In this document: positions 33,486-43,903 of the stretch, in pieces
How positions within the stretch are numbered: the stretch's first letter is position 1
Layout: each line of letters opens with the position of its first letter
Source of the DNA: Adiantum capillus-veneris
Lineage: Eukaryota; Streptophyta; Polypodiopsida; Polypodiales; Pteridaceae
Assembly: GCA_014529385.2 (NCBI GenBank)
Contig: CM043944.1
Span: 76,149,884 to 76,213,883 of the forward strand
Length of the DNA: 64,000 bases
Direction: 5' to 3'
Translations under genes and position numbers: made by a program
The notes under the pieces: model-generated
Told to the model about the DNA's origin: nothing
Database searches by the model: none
Seen by the model: the letters and a program-made list of their open reading frames with translations, nothing else

Positions 33486-34790
33486 TCATCGCAGCTTTGG
33501 GGAGATATGAAGTAGTTGTGGCCAAGTAATCTTTGGTCCTTGAGAACTCACATCAGCTTTCAAGTCATAAGGTTCTGTCCGAGATCCCATAGGGAAATCA
33601 GAGATGTCAATTTGAGACCTAGTACGGGTCTTTCTCTTCTTGGCTTCATCTTTAGTTGCGCAAGATGTACTTGCTTCATTGCTTGCATCCTTGCTTGTTT
33701 CTTTACTTACTTCGTCTTCGACACGCACAGGCTTGATAGGCATTGTAGCCACTTCATCTATCTTCATCTTCCCTTTAGCTATTTCTTCCTGGTTGCTTCT
33801 GCCCTTGACGACCTCCTCCATCCTTACGATGCTCACATTTGGTTGAGTAGCAGGGGCTTGAGCTTGAGCATGAGGTGGCTGCAAAATTTGAGGTTGCGGT
33901 TGCTCTTGTGCTTGAGCTCTAGCACGGGGAGGACTTACTTGTTGTCGAGGACCTCTGACAGGGTAGTCATATCTTCTGGGATGAGGGCAATCATACATGA
34001 CGTGGCCATTTTCCCCACAATTGTAACACAAAATTTCCCTTGCTTGACCTTGCATTGGTGGCCGATTCCCACCATTCCCCTCAATAGGCCTTCTTGCACC
34101 CTGCACAAGATTTACTTTCAAACCCTCTAGCTGGTTTGTGAGATTGTTTATTTGTTGGAGCATATCTTCTTGTTGACCTCTATTGAGGTCTGGTGCATTA
34201 GGAACATTTGGAGGTACGTGAGAAGCTTCCATAGTTGTAATATTGCCTCCCAAAGCTAGCTGGCCAGCTTAGGCTCGATAGAGAATCTTTCGACTCTTTT
34301 CCTTAGCAATTCTTAAGGCATCTTTAAAAGTTTTTGGAAATTTGCTCTTTACCTTCTCCCTTAGCAAGGGGTACAAACCTGAGATAAATCGATCCTTTTG
34401 AAGGCAATTGGGAGCTCCCTCACCAGGGTTTAGTGAGTGTGACCATTGCCCCCAAAGTTTCAGAAAACCTTCCTCATAGGTTGCATAACCATGAGGGTCA
34501 ACTTGATGAAGGGCCAGAAGCCGTTGCCATAGTTCTTCTGCCGAATTGGCTCGTTGAAATCTTCGTATGAAAGCCACCTTCAATCCCTCCCAATCAGCTC
34601 TTTGGGTTGGATCTAGAGCCTGGAACCATACCCTAGCTTCTTCTTTGAGCACGAAAGGAAAAGCTCTCAATTTCAATGCTTCGTCATCCCTCCCAGAGAC
34701 AAGGAAAGCCATCTCCAAGTTATCCAAAAAATCCCCAGCATTTTCCCCACTACGCCCAAAAAATTAGGGAAAGCCATCATAAAATGGGTT
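33486..34790 (-). pseudogene. gag of D1
   Basis: Two same-frame pieces, 34727-34269 and 34253-33486, separated by one TAA. Capsid-like part: LKEEARVWFQALDPTQRADW and FIRRFQRANSAEELWQRLLA, then FISGLYPLLREKVKSKFPKT. Nucleocapsid part: an intact CCHC knuckle CYNCGENGHVMYDC, then a Pro/Gln/Ala-rich stretch and a basic segment. The homologous codon in D2 is CAA, so the TAA is private to D1. The gag frame can be read upstream past an in-frame TAA to NPFYDGFP near 34790, in line with the leader ORFs. Confidence 0.9.
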
Positions 34791-34799
34791 GCCTTCCTC

Positions 34800-35012
34800 T
34801 CAATACAGCACAAAGATGAAAACGTCTAGGCCCAAATCATATCTTATCAAGGGTAGAATAAATGGATTGATAGATGCATTAATCTTAGCTAGACGACGAG
34901 GGCCTAGTAAGTTCCTTATGATGTTTTGGAACCTAAGCTTTGTGCTAGCTATTATATGCACAGTTTGTCTAGCAAGAGGTTGGAAAGGTCCATATAAATC
35001 CCTATGATTCAT
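34800..35012 (-). CDS. Small ORF U2 (70 aa) upstream of D1 gag; unknown function
   Basis: MNHRDLYGPFQPLARQ, STKLRFQNIIRNLLGPRRL, INASINPFILPLIRYDLGLD, ending FIFVLY-stop. It is related to U1 just upstream (shared FQ..., G-x-x-RL-x-x-I, S-x-x-P, and the DV-x-IF-x-L end) and to U2 in the LTR of B. Same frame as U1, the leader ORF and gag, separated from them by TAA or TGA codons that are identical in D2. Either a set of separate small proteins or a once-continuous pre-gag region. No family is recognised. Confidence 0.55.
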   Translation of the reverse strand: MNHRDLYGPFQPLARQTVHIIASTKLRFQNIIRNLLGPRRLAKINASINPFILPLIRYDLGLDVFIFVLY

Positions 35013-35021
35013 GGAGTATGC

Positions 35022-35231
35022 TTAAAGCAAGATGAAGATGTGAACATCAAAAGATACATTATACTGCAAAATAGGAAATATTACAGGGTCAGGGGACAAC
35101 AATATCTCTCTCAACCTCTCAGCTCCAAAATAGAAGACCAATCTTTGTTGGAAAAAAATCTTTCTATCAATGCGCACATTCACCCTAATACTCTGAACTG
35201 ATTGAAAGTTGTAGAAAATGGGATTATTCAT
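35022..35231 (-). CDS. Small ORF U1 (69 aa) upstream of D1 gag; unknown function
   Basis: MNNPIFYNFQSVQSIR, FFQQRLVFYFGAERLREILL, SPDPVIFPILQYNVSFD, ending HIFILL-stop. Only one residue differs from the D2 copy. U1 of element B shares the MNNP start, the central FQQR...ERL-EILLSPDP block and the ILL-stop end. U1 stop and U2 start are 9 nt apart here (overlapping in B). Alternating hydrophobic and charged residues suggest a folded domain rather than random sequence; function unknown. Confidence 0.55.
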   Translation of the reverse strand: MNNPIFYNFQSVQSIRVNVRIDRKIFFQQRLVFYFGAERLREILLSPDPVIFPILQYNVSFDVHIFILL

Positions 35232-35264
35232 TGGTGCATTAAATACAAACTTCCATGAAGCACT

Positions 35265-35768
35265 TCATTGAAGTTCACCGCTCTTGGATCCCACCATTTG
35301 AGAGATGCGAAGAATTTGCTCACCAGTGACTAGCCTAGCTTTGGTGTGACCATCTTCAGCTTTGTAGAGTTCATAGGGTTCAATGGCTACCCTCTCAACC
35401 ACCTTGAGCCTTCTTGCTAGTAGTAGTTGGAGTGCATCACCATATGTAGCCTCTTGCCAATACCGCACACCATTGATGTGTAGCTCCCCCTCCAAAAACT
35501 TGTTAATACCCGAGTTTGAGAGTGCTTTCACCACCTGAAGTCGAGGCTTCAAAGGAAGTGTCTTCACACTAGCCACAAAGCACTCAACACAATGCTTTGA
35601 CCTAGGGACATGATGACTACAAGATTTTTCTTGAAGCAAAGAAGGGTGTAAGTAGTTAACTCTCTTTACCCGCATACGTGCCATTTGTCGATAAAGACGC
35701 TTCTTTTCTCGAGCTTCTTGGGAAGACCATAGTGGAAGTCTTGGAGAATTTGATGGACCTTCCTTCAT
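35265..35768 (-). CDS. Leader ORF (167 aa) of D1, between PBS and U1; unknown function
   Basis: Starts 51 nt inside the LTR boundary with MKEGPSNSPRLPLWSS, then a basic helix (EAREKKRLYRQMARMRVKRV), a Cys/His-containing segment (SCSHHVPRSKHCVECF) and a C-terminal helical half (YGDALQLLLARRLKVVERVA). Open over its whole length in both D1 and D2. In the same frame as U1, U2 and gag. The basic part could bind nucleic acid, but this is a guess. Not recognised as a known family. Confidence 0.6.
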   Translation of the reverse strand: MKEGPSNSPRLPLWSSQEAREKKRLYRQMARMRVKRVNYLHPSLLQEKSCSHHVPRSKHCVECFVASVKTLPLKPRLQVVKALSNSGINKFLEGELHINGVRYWQEATYGDALQLLLARRLKVVERVAIEPYELYKAEDGHTKARLVTGEQILRISQMVGSKSGELQ

Positions 35769-35796
35769 AGGATTGGCAGAGCGCTGCTTGAGAACT

Positions 35797-35813
35797 CCTC
35801 CGTGGGGGCACCA
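35797..35813 (-). other. Candidate primer-binding site of D1
   Basis: On the minus strand, TGGTGCCCCCACGGAGG begins 5 nt after the LTR end at 35819. The same sequence is at 46214-46230 in D2. It begins with TGG as expected for a tRNA-primed start; the tRNA is not identified. Confidence 0.6.
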
Positions 35814-35933
35814 ATTTATGACGAAGGAAATTTGGAATGGCGGCCTCTACACCAAAACAAACTCCATTGCGCCACAAGGGAAATGAGATGAGGGCACCAC
35901 CTAGTCTTGGAAGCGTGGACTAGGACCGCTACA

Positions 35934-36010
<77 letters not shown>

Positions 36011-36573
36011 CTATCACTATAAATGAAGCATTAACCTTAGTGTGTGTACAAGGAATGGATAACTTCAAGCACTCCCAACACAAATAGCATGTAGATTACT
36101 AAACAACAACTCAAGAGTTAGCCAAAATCACATCAAGCACTCTCACATACACATAAAAGATCTCTCTTAATTAACATAAGTAAGAGGAGGGGAGGTTACT
36201 AGCATAAAACAATTTGCACTCTAGAATGTGCAAGAATAGAGTAAATGAATGAGCTTTATAGGCTCATGATGAGTGATACAAACACTCAATGGGACTGAGG
36301 GAGACTTGAAATTACAAAGGGAGGGGGCTCTTTATATAGGAAAGAGAGTGATTAGGAGTGAGGTTAAGATCCAAGTGCAATTTGTACAAATGAAGCTTGA
36401 TTAGGGACATTCAACCAATGAAGAAGCTCCTTCCAAGTGATTTGTTGACCAATTTTCAACTAATTGGCTCCATCATCACTTGTGTTGTCTTCACTCCCTC
36501 CTCCATAGCTTGAGTCCGAGAGCTTCCTTATTTTAAAATGTAAATAATCTACATAAAATCAATACATATCTAG

Positions 36574-38945
36574 TGATAGCCATTTTTCGGCTCTCTGTAA
36601 TTGCCATAGTGAGTTATCTCACCCTATCAAATCACTCAAACACTGTGGTTACCCTCACCCTTTCACTGTATATAGGTGCGTGTGAGTTAGGGGACTTTTC
36701 CCATATCTCCTTACTGAAATAAAAAACCCTCAATGAGCTAGTCATTGGGCTTGTTGAGCCAAAAAAATAAAAAATATAAAAAATATAAGTATATTATTGC
36801 CCATGCGTATGTAAATATTTCTTTGTATATAGGGCCTAAATAAAAGATTTTTTCATAATTATTTTGGTATTTATTTAAATATTTCTACCTAGGTGTGTGT
36901 TATTTATGCTCTGTACATTGCCTCACCATTACCACAATTTTTCTTACCATTTTTCATACTCTTTATTCCATATAGAAATATTTTCATGTAAGCTTCTCTT
37001 ATATTTGGTGTAACTCCACCCCAACAAAAATCCAAAAAAACTAGTTTTATTTATGTGTATATTTTTTCACTATTGTGATTTTTCCCTTCCTACATCTATT
37101 TTTTTTTTCTAAAAAATTAGAACACCAAAAATATTTATCTTTTTATGGTAGCCTCATAATGAGAGAGATTTCTTTTGACCCCTTTATATTTTTTCCACTT
37201 ATATTATTTATATTTGACATGTACATATTTTTTAGACCCCTCAATATTTGATTTTCTTAGTTGTACTATTCACTTATATCATGATCTCAACAATATCTTC
37301 AATTATAGACCTACCAAATAAGGTCAAGGGTAGGTGGCATGCATACATGCACTATGGAGGGCTCACTCTTGGAGGTATTCAAAAGAATCATCCAAAGAAG
37401 GACCCCACAAGGACCTTGTGCAGTGGAAAAAAACGATCGGTTTTGCTGAATTTGTAAAGTTTACTTGCTCTCCGAATTTGAAAAGGTGATACAAACAAAA
37501 GTTGTAGCTCGTGGGCTGAACTTTTGCCTCAAATTTTTTTGAGCTACGAGCTGTGAGCTATGATTTTATTAGTGGACCCCAGTTTTCCCATGCTATGCAG
37601 CCACACTCTCTCTTCCACTTTATCATTTTCCTCTTTCACACACACTTCTCCACTCATCATCCTCACCTCTCTCACCACTCCTCTCTGCACCCTACTCACC
37701 TTCTCCTCAACCTTGAAGAATAAGAGAAACCATGGTGAACTCATACCTCCCACACACAATTCCATTCCAAAATTGACCACCTAGTCTCATTTTTCCTCCT
37801 CCAAATTACCCATATCTATAAAAAAAACCACAAAATTCAGCCTCTTCTCTTAAAAGACAGCATCATGGTGGTTGATTACTCAGCTTCAATAACCTTGTCT
37901 CTCAAGGAAGGTCAAGAGTGGAGAAAAAATGTACCGTCAAAGCTAGTGGACCGTCAACAAGCGTCAAAATTGGCCCTACTCAAGACACTTGGAGCATCAA
38001 CCTTGTAAGAAATCCACCTTTTCTTACCTCTTAAGAGTTTTTCTTCCTTATTTGTATCCTACATGGATACTCCCATTGTAAATATCCAATTCCATTTGTA
38101 AATTAATACTAACTCTACTAACACTAACCCACTATGAAAAGTCCTATCACCTCCATTTCTCTCCTCTCTCTTTCCCCACCAACTTCTTGATAATTCCAAG
38201 CAAAAGAAATTAGATAAATTGTTGAAAATCTAACCCAACCATGGTTAGAGGAGTAACCCTAGCCTTCAAAATTGCTATAAAAGGAGGGTGTAGCTAGCAC
38301 AAAAAAGGGGGGGAGAAGAAAGAGCACTATGCTATAGCTTGAGAAGCCAAGCTCAACCTCTTGAGAAGGAGCTCTTGAGTGGAATCTCATTGGCATTAGG
38401 CATATGTATGTGTTGTATTAGGGGTGATTAGCAAGGGAACTCTATGCCATTGTAAGAGAGAGTGATCATTAAATTGAGAGTATGGAATCTATCATTTCTC
38501 CTACTAGAGTAAGCCCAACATTTGCTGAATCAAGGAGGGTGAATTTGGACTAAGCATGTATACCTTGTCTCCCTTCCAACGTGAAGTCATGGACAATAAT
38601 GATGTATAAGTGTCTTGGTGTTTTATTTAAGTTCTTGATAGCTTATCTCCGGGTATTGTTATCAATTTAGCCATAAATCCCACATGCTGTAAGAGGGCGA
38701 CAGGGTGGAGAGGACTCCCCTGGCCTTAAGACAGTGATTGGGGTGGCTTTTTTCTTGTGATGTGTTGTGGTGTAATTTACTCAGGCTATGTTGAACAAAT
38801 ACTAATCTCATTTTGATTGGTCATGACAGATTTGTAAGAAGGCATTAGTGCAACAAGCACCCCCTTCCCCCTTATTTCTCTTTCTTACATATATATATTT
38901 ATGTTTGCTTGATCATTAACGATACACTTTAAAGCAGCCCGAGCA

Positions 38946-38993
<48 letters not shown>

Positions 38994-39252
38994 TTTTAGT
39001 GTGTGAGAGTGTTCCATTGGTGTTAGGGTTAGTGTAAATTCCTTGCTTGTTTGTGGGTTGCTCTAACGATTCTCCTCTTTTGCGTCCTAGTTCGCTCTTA
39101 AACTAGGTGGTGCCCCTTGTGTAGTTGGGATTTGGCTCTGGGTTTGTTGTTTTGGTTTGTGTTGTGTTGTGCCCCAGCCCCATTGAGCAGCACGGGAGCC
39201 TTGAAGGGTGTCTAGAGGTTGCTCTTCTTGTTGCCCGCCCCGGACCGTTTCA
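36574..39252 (+). mobile_element. Insertion F: solo-LTR-like sequence (2679 bp) in D LTR2
   Basis: Starts TGATAGCCATTT and ends GGACCGTTTCA, with CTAG repeated on both sides (36570-36573 and 39253-39256). LTR1 and LTR3 are uninterrupted at this site. No coding domain is present. A strong plus-strand TATA box (TATAAAAGG, 38276-38284) about 1 kb before the end, and a (CT)n at 38949-38990, suit an LTR with promoter. Solo LTR is favoured; a non-autonomous element without recognised internal repeats is the alternative. It resembles the B LTR locally around GGACCCCAGT (F 37574, B 26460). Confidence 0.75.
38276..38284 (+). promoter_or_regulatory. TATA box of LTR F
   Basis: TATAAAAGG in a GC/purine-rich context (GCTATAAAAGGAGGG), typical of LTR promoters. 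Similar boxes mark B (26569), O (2296), E (minus strand near 62154-62163 and 51664-51673) and D (minus strand near 28603, 36330, 46730). Confidence 0.6.
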
Positions 39253-40032
39253 CTAGTAATAATAGAAAGGGATTGAATGAGAACTTATGAATTACAACAA
39301 GATTAAGCATGATTTGAGAGGTGATTAGAAGAGGAATTTGTGATGGTTTTTTGAGCTTGAGAGAGAGGAGGAAGGAGGGGAGGGTGAGAAGACTAATGGC
39401 TTATTTTTAGAGAAGGACTCAATGTGGAAAAGGAAGGGTGTGTGTGTAAAGGTAGAGGGGGTAGTCTCCACCACAATTGAAAAAACTAGCGTCCGCCATT
39501 TTAGCCATATCTCCTAGACCAGAGATGCAAAAATTATTAAAAAAATATGGTCAGAATCTCCAGCTCATCAGCTACAACTTTGATGAAGACAAATTTTCTT
39601 GGATCGGAGTGGAAATATTTTTTTAAAATCCAGCAAAAGCATGTGTTTGTTTCCTTCCTTTACCAAGTCTTCCACCTGGGTCCCATCTGTTTGAATCATC
39701 ATATGGCTCCAAAGCCATGATGATATAAACCACTCATGACCCTTGAATCATGGGTGCATGGCTCCATAACCACATCATATCTTTTCTTTTCACATTTACA
39801 TATTTTCCTTTCCCTTTACCACTAGGTTCTCCCTTTCACCTCCGGTGAACTAGTCAAGGAAAAATTCCCATCAAATCATTTTTTGAATTTTTCCAAGAGG
39901 TTGTTCTCACTCTTTCTTTTATTGTAAACCTCTAGAAGCAAGGAAAACCAACAAAATATAGTAAACAAAAATTTGTGATAGGCTCGGATCATAGCCCCCC
40001 CAAACCAGGCTAGGGGTATTTATGCCTCTAGC

Positions 40033-41330
40033 CTACTTTCTTTGATCTTGGGCTGACCTTATCCTCATGTGATAAGGCTTTAGACGCCATCCATTTGTCC
40101 TGGTCTTGTGCACTTTACCATCAATGTCTTGAAGTCTGTAAGAGACATTTTTGAACTTTTTAGTGACCAAGAACGGGCCTTCCCATCGAAAAAGAAACTT
40201 TCCATCCTTACGAGTGTCGAAGCGATTGTCATATCGAAGCACTACAGATCCCTTTTTGATGTCTTTAGATGCTAGCTTTTTGTTGAAATTTTCTCTGCGC
40301 TTCTCTGCTTCTTGAGAGTAGTGGTTGATGGCTTCTTCACGATCCAATTGCAGCCTCTCTAGATCCATGATCGTTTGATGTACTTTCTCCTTTTGAGAGC
40401 CTACCTGGCTACCCAATATTCGAAGACTTGTTAACTTCACTTCAATGGGCAAAAGCGCCTCCTTTCCATAAACCAAATGAAAGGGTACACCACTTCAATG
40501 GGCAAAAGCGCCTCCTTTCCATAAACCAAATGAAAGGGTGTGTACCCTAATGTGGATTTGAAGGAGGTTCTATAGGCCCATAGAGCTCCATTCAGGTGTT
40601 TGTCCCAATCTTGGTGTGTGGCATGTACCCGTTTGGTGAGAATTTTGCAAATGATTCCATTTACCTTTTCCACCAAGCCATTGCACTGAGGGTAGTAAGG
40701 AGTAGAGTGTTGATGCTGAATATTTATCTTTTGCATGAGTTCTCCTACCAAGTCTGCTCTAAACCCTGGTCCTCTATCAGATAGTATGTCAAGTGGGGTG
40801 CCAAACCGGCAACAGATGTGATCAAAGATGAACTGACTCACATCCTTAGTAGTAATTCTATTGGTCGGCATAGCCTTAGCCCATCTAGTCATGTTGTCTA
40901 CTCCCATAATGATGTACTCTTTACCTGATTGAGTGTGTGAGAGGCCCTATGGCATCAATTCCCCACTTCTCAAAGGGTCCATATACCTTTATTGGGTTCT
41001 GAGGTTCAGCTATGAGGCGTCGTGGTCTTGCTTTCTGACATTCATCACATGTTTGACACCAGTATTTGACATCATGATGAAGACTTAGCCAAGTAAACCC
41101 AGCTTGTAGAACCTTTCTACTAGTGATATCGTGTGCAAATTGTCCTCCGCACATATCATCGTGACAAGCTTTTAAAATCTCTTCAATTTCACTCTTCAAA
41201 GGCACTCTCCTAAGCACACCATCCTTACCAAGACAATACAAGTTATCATTTACTATGTGATACTTGGTAGCCTTCCTAGCTAACCATCGCCTTTCCCCTG
41301 CATTCAAGTGTTTAGGAGCCTCTCCTTGCT
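40033..41330 (-). pseudogene. Integrase of D2 (broken)
   Basis: Homologous to D1 IN. The zinc module (HDDMCGGQFAHD, CQTCDECQ) and first Asp (EKWGIDAIGPLT) are in the frame 41520-40921, which ends after a 1-2 bp change. The second Asp (LSDRGPGF) and Glu (NGLVEKVNG) are in 40907-40437. A 53 bp tandem duplication at 40438-40543 then shifts the frame, and the C-terminus continues in 40476-40033. All catalytic residues remain but on three frames. Confidence 0.9.
40438..40543 (-). repeat. 53 bp tandem duplication in D2 integrase
   Basis: Two adjacent copies beginning CACTTCAATGGGCAAAAGCG at 40438 and 40491. D1 has one copy. 53 is not a multiple of three, so it causes a frameshift private to D2. 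Confidence 0.93.
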
Positions 41331-43544
41331 CCAGAATGTGCATAATATCTTCTAAGTCCTCCTTGCCTTGCTGAAGTGGAAGTTTGATGGAAACTGCTCC
41401 CACTATTGACTCATTTAACTTCGATGATGCTAGGTGGTGTGCATCCTTGTTCTGGTCTCTTGGCACATGATGTACTTGTGCCTCCCTAAATCTCGTCATA
41501 AGATCTTTGGCTTCTCTCATTTTAGTAGAGAGACTGGCATTTTTGCAAGCTCATGTACCTTGCATTTGCCTTGCCAAAAGCATGGAGTCACCAAAAGCAT
41601 TTAATCTCTCAATTGAGTTATCCAGGCACCAACAAAGGCCATGAATTAGAGCTTGATATTCTGCTTCATTGTTGGAGTGGACATCTTCTAGAGTGATCCC
41701 TTCACCATGGATCCTCTCTCCCTATGGAGATAAGACCACGATGCCTGCAGCTGCCTTATCCTTGGTTCTCTTGTATGCTCCATCAAAGTAGAGGCTATAA
41801 GCATTGACTAGAGCCTCTAGAGCTGGAGGTGGTGGAAGTTCCTTTCTCTTCAAATGGAAAACTTTTTCATAGTACTTGTTTGTTGAAATGTCGGCTAAGC
41901 ATGCTCGAGTTGTTCTTTCAACCTGTATTGTATAATAAAACTCTTGAAGTCGCACCACCCACTTTGCTATTTTATCAGAGATTTCCATATGTTGTAGTGC
42001 ATAGGGAAACATATCCTCCACAGTGATAATTACAAACCTCTTCGGCAACAAGTATGGCCTAAATTTGGTTATCGCAAACATGAGAGCTAACTCTAACTGT
42101 TCCATCAGGGTATAGGCCTTCTCTGTGTTTTCCATGAGGCGGCTAGAAAAATACACAGGCCTCTTAAAGGATGTTTTTGTAGGAGGGCAGCACCAATGGC
42201 CTCTTCTCCCACACTAGGGTTTACAAAGAATGTTTCTTCCCAACAAGGTTGGAGGATTACAGGGAGTGACCCTAACATTTTTTTTATCTCTCTAAAATGC
42301 CCATCACTTTCTTCACTCCAAACAAGAGTCTCTTGACGAGTCAGCTGTTGTAGAGGAAATATCACTTGGGAGAGTAAGTGTATGAATCTACTCAAATATC
42401 TTAGCTTTTGCAAGAAAGAGATTAGTTGTTTGATGGAAGTTGGGGAAGGTAGATTTAGCAATGTTTCTATCTTTTCAGGATCTACCTCGATTCCATCAAT
42501 GGACACTACATGAACCAATAGTGTAACCTTGCTTTTCTCAATGTGACATTTGTCCTTGTTTAGTTGTCCACCCAGCTTAGCTAAATGAGTAAATCCTTCA
42601 TCAATCTTGCCGAGATGCATACTTTTGGAGCTATAAATACAAAAGTCATCTATGAAAACCCTTATGGACTTACCAAAGTAAGGTTGGAAGACCATGTTCA
42701 TGAATCGTTGAAAGGTGGCTGGAGCGTTGGTGAGACCCAAAGGCATGACTCGAAATGCAAAACAGCCCCATGGTGTGATGAAAGTAGTCATTTTCTGGTC
42801 TTCATCTGCAATGCGTATTTGAAAGTAGCCGTAGTAGCCATCACACACTGTGTATCGCTCATGGCCTACTACTTCATTTAGAATCTCATCTTGAAATGGG
42901 AGAGGGAAGTGGTCCCTCTTTGTTGCAGCATTTAGTGGCTTGTAATCCACGCACACTCGCCATTTACCATTCTTCTTTGGCCTCATAACTACTGGGAAGA
43001 CCCATTCTGAATCTTCTACTGGGTATATGAATCTTGCTTCTAAGAGTCTCTTCACCTCGGACAACAGTGCATTTTGTTGCAGAATTCCTAATCTTCTTAG
43101 TTTTTGTACTACTGGCTTGTTCCCTTCTTTTAGATGGATATGATGCTTCACTGCAGTGACACCTGTAATGTGAGTGTAATTATAAATAAACAATGATGCA
43201 TGCTTCTTGAGAACATTTACATAACCCTCCTTTTCTTCTTCCTTTATATCCTTGGATAATATCTTCTCTAGGCTGGCATCCCACACATTCTCCATTTGGG
43301 TCCTTGGGTTGTCTTCTGATGAGGTAGTTTCCTTTATGGTGACGCCCATGACTTTGAGAGTGCTATCACTCTCTTCACTTGAACTCTCTTCCTCGTCCAT
43401 GGATGAGGAGCATCCACTTGAGCTCCACTCAACAACTGACGTCTCTAGTTCAAGGTTCTCTTGTCGCCCATTCTTCAAGTTATAAACCACCTTCCGACTA
43501 TGGCCACCCACGTGAGGCCTCAACTCAAAGTCCTCGTTGCCCAA
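41331..43544 (-). pseudogene. RT, RNase H and second RNase H of D2 (broken)
   Basis: Frame 43544-42105 covers RT (VCVDYKPLNAATKRDHFPLP, VMPLGLTNAPATFQRFM, FIDDFCIYSSKSMH) to the start of the first RNase H. A deletion near 42170 changes frame to 42156-41722 (connection to the beginning of the second RNase H, LYFDGAYKRTKDKAAAG). A TGA replaces Trp at the TWACKN position near 41550, and the rest (EAQVHHVPRDQNKDAHHL) is in 41520-40921. Otherwise nearly identical to D1, including shared substitutions. Confidence 0.9.
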
Positions 43545-43627
43545 TCGTTCCTAGCTCCTAAACCCATGAGCCAAGGGAGTCCTAAAATAAGGAGTATCCT
43601 TCTCCCTTTACTGGCATCACATAAGCA

Positions 43628-43891
43628 TCAACCTCTGTAGTGATTCCGAAAACAGAAACTCTCAAAGCTTTCACTACACCCACACAAGTGTAGTGATGAT
43701 TCCATTACCTCTAAACCCAATTGATGCATTAGATTTTCTGTCATGACACAAACCTCTGCTCCACTGTCAATGTAAGTTTTTGGAATCCGTTTTCCCTTGT
43801 TTTGAGCCTCCACCAAAGGCACTATATCCTTGAGACCATATGCTTTGATTACACTTACTAGCTTACTTCGCTTTGCCTTCGTGCTCACCAT
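43628..43891 (-). pseudogene. Protease of D2 (internally deleted)
   Basis: Active site YIDSGAEVCVMT is intact, but after GLEVMESS about 35-40 bp present in D1 (encoding NFRAKMADN) are missing near 43693, shifting the frame. Nonfunctional. Confidence 0.85.
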
Positions 43892-43903
43892 TTTTGACCA
43901 TTG

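Larger units (their letters stand above)
35819..39991 (-). repeat. D LTR2 (shared by D1 and D2), mosaic, split by insertion F
   Basis: LTR sequence 35819-36573 plus 39253-39991 (about 1494 bp) interrupted by F. The left part carries LTR3 variants: CTACACC, ATTGCGCCACAAGG, ACATAAAAGATCTCTC, GAGCTTTA, GGGACTG. From about 36500 rightward it carries LTR1 variants: CCATAGCTTGAG, AAGCATGATT, GGTTTTTTGAGC, ACTAGCGTCC, GGAGTGGAA. It serves as 5' LTR of D1 and 3' LTR of D2. A (GA)n lies at 35936-36010 and a minus-strand TATA at about 36328-36340. Confidence 0.92.

Noticed and set aside
33516-34130. 204-codon plus-strand frame opposite D1 gag (and 43934-44443 opposite D2 gag)
   Set aside because: Antisense shadow of the gag frame, whose minus-strand reading has clear gag and CCHC features.
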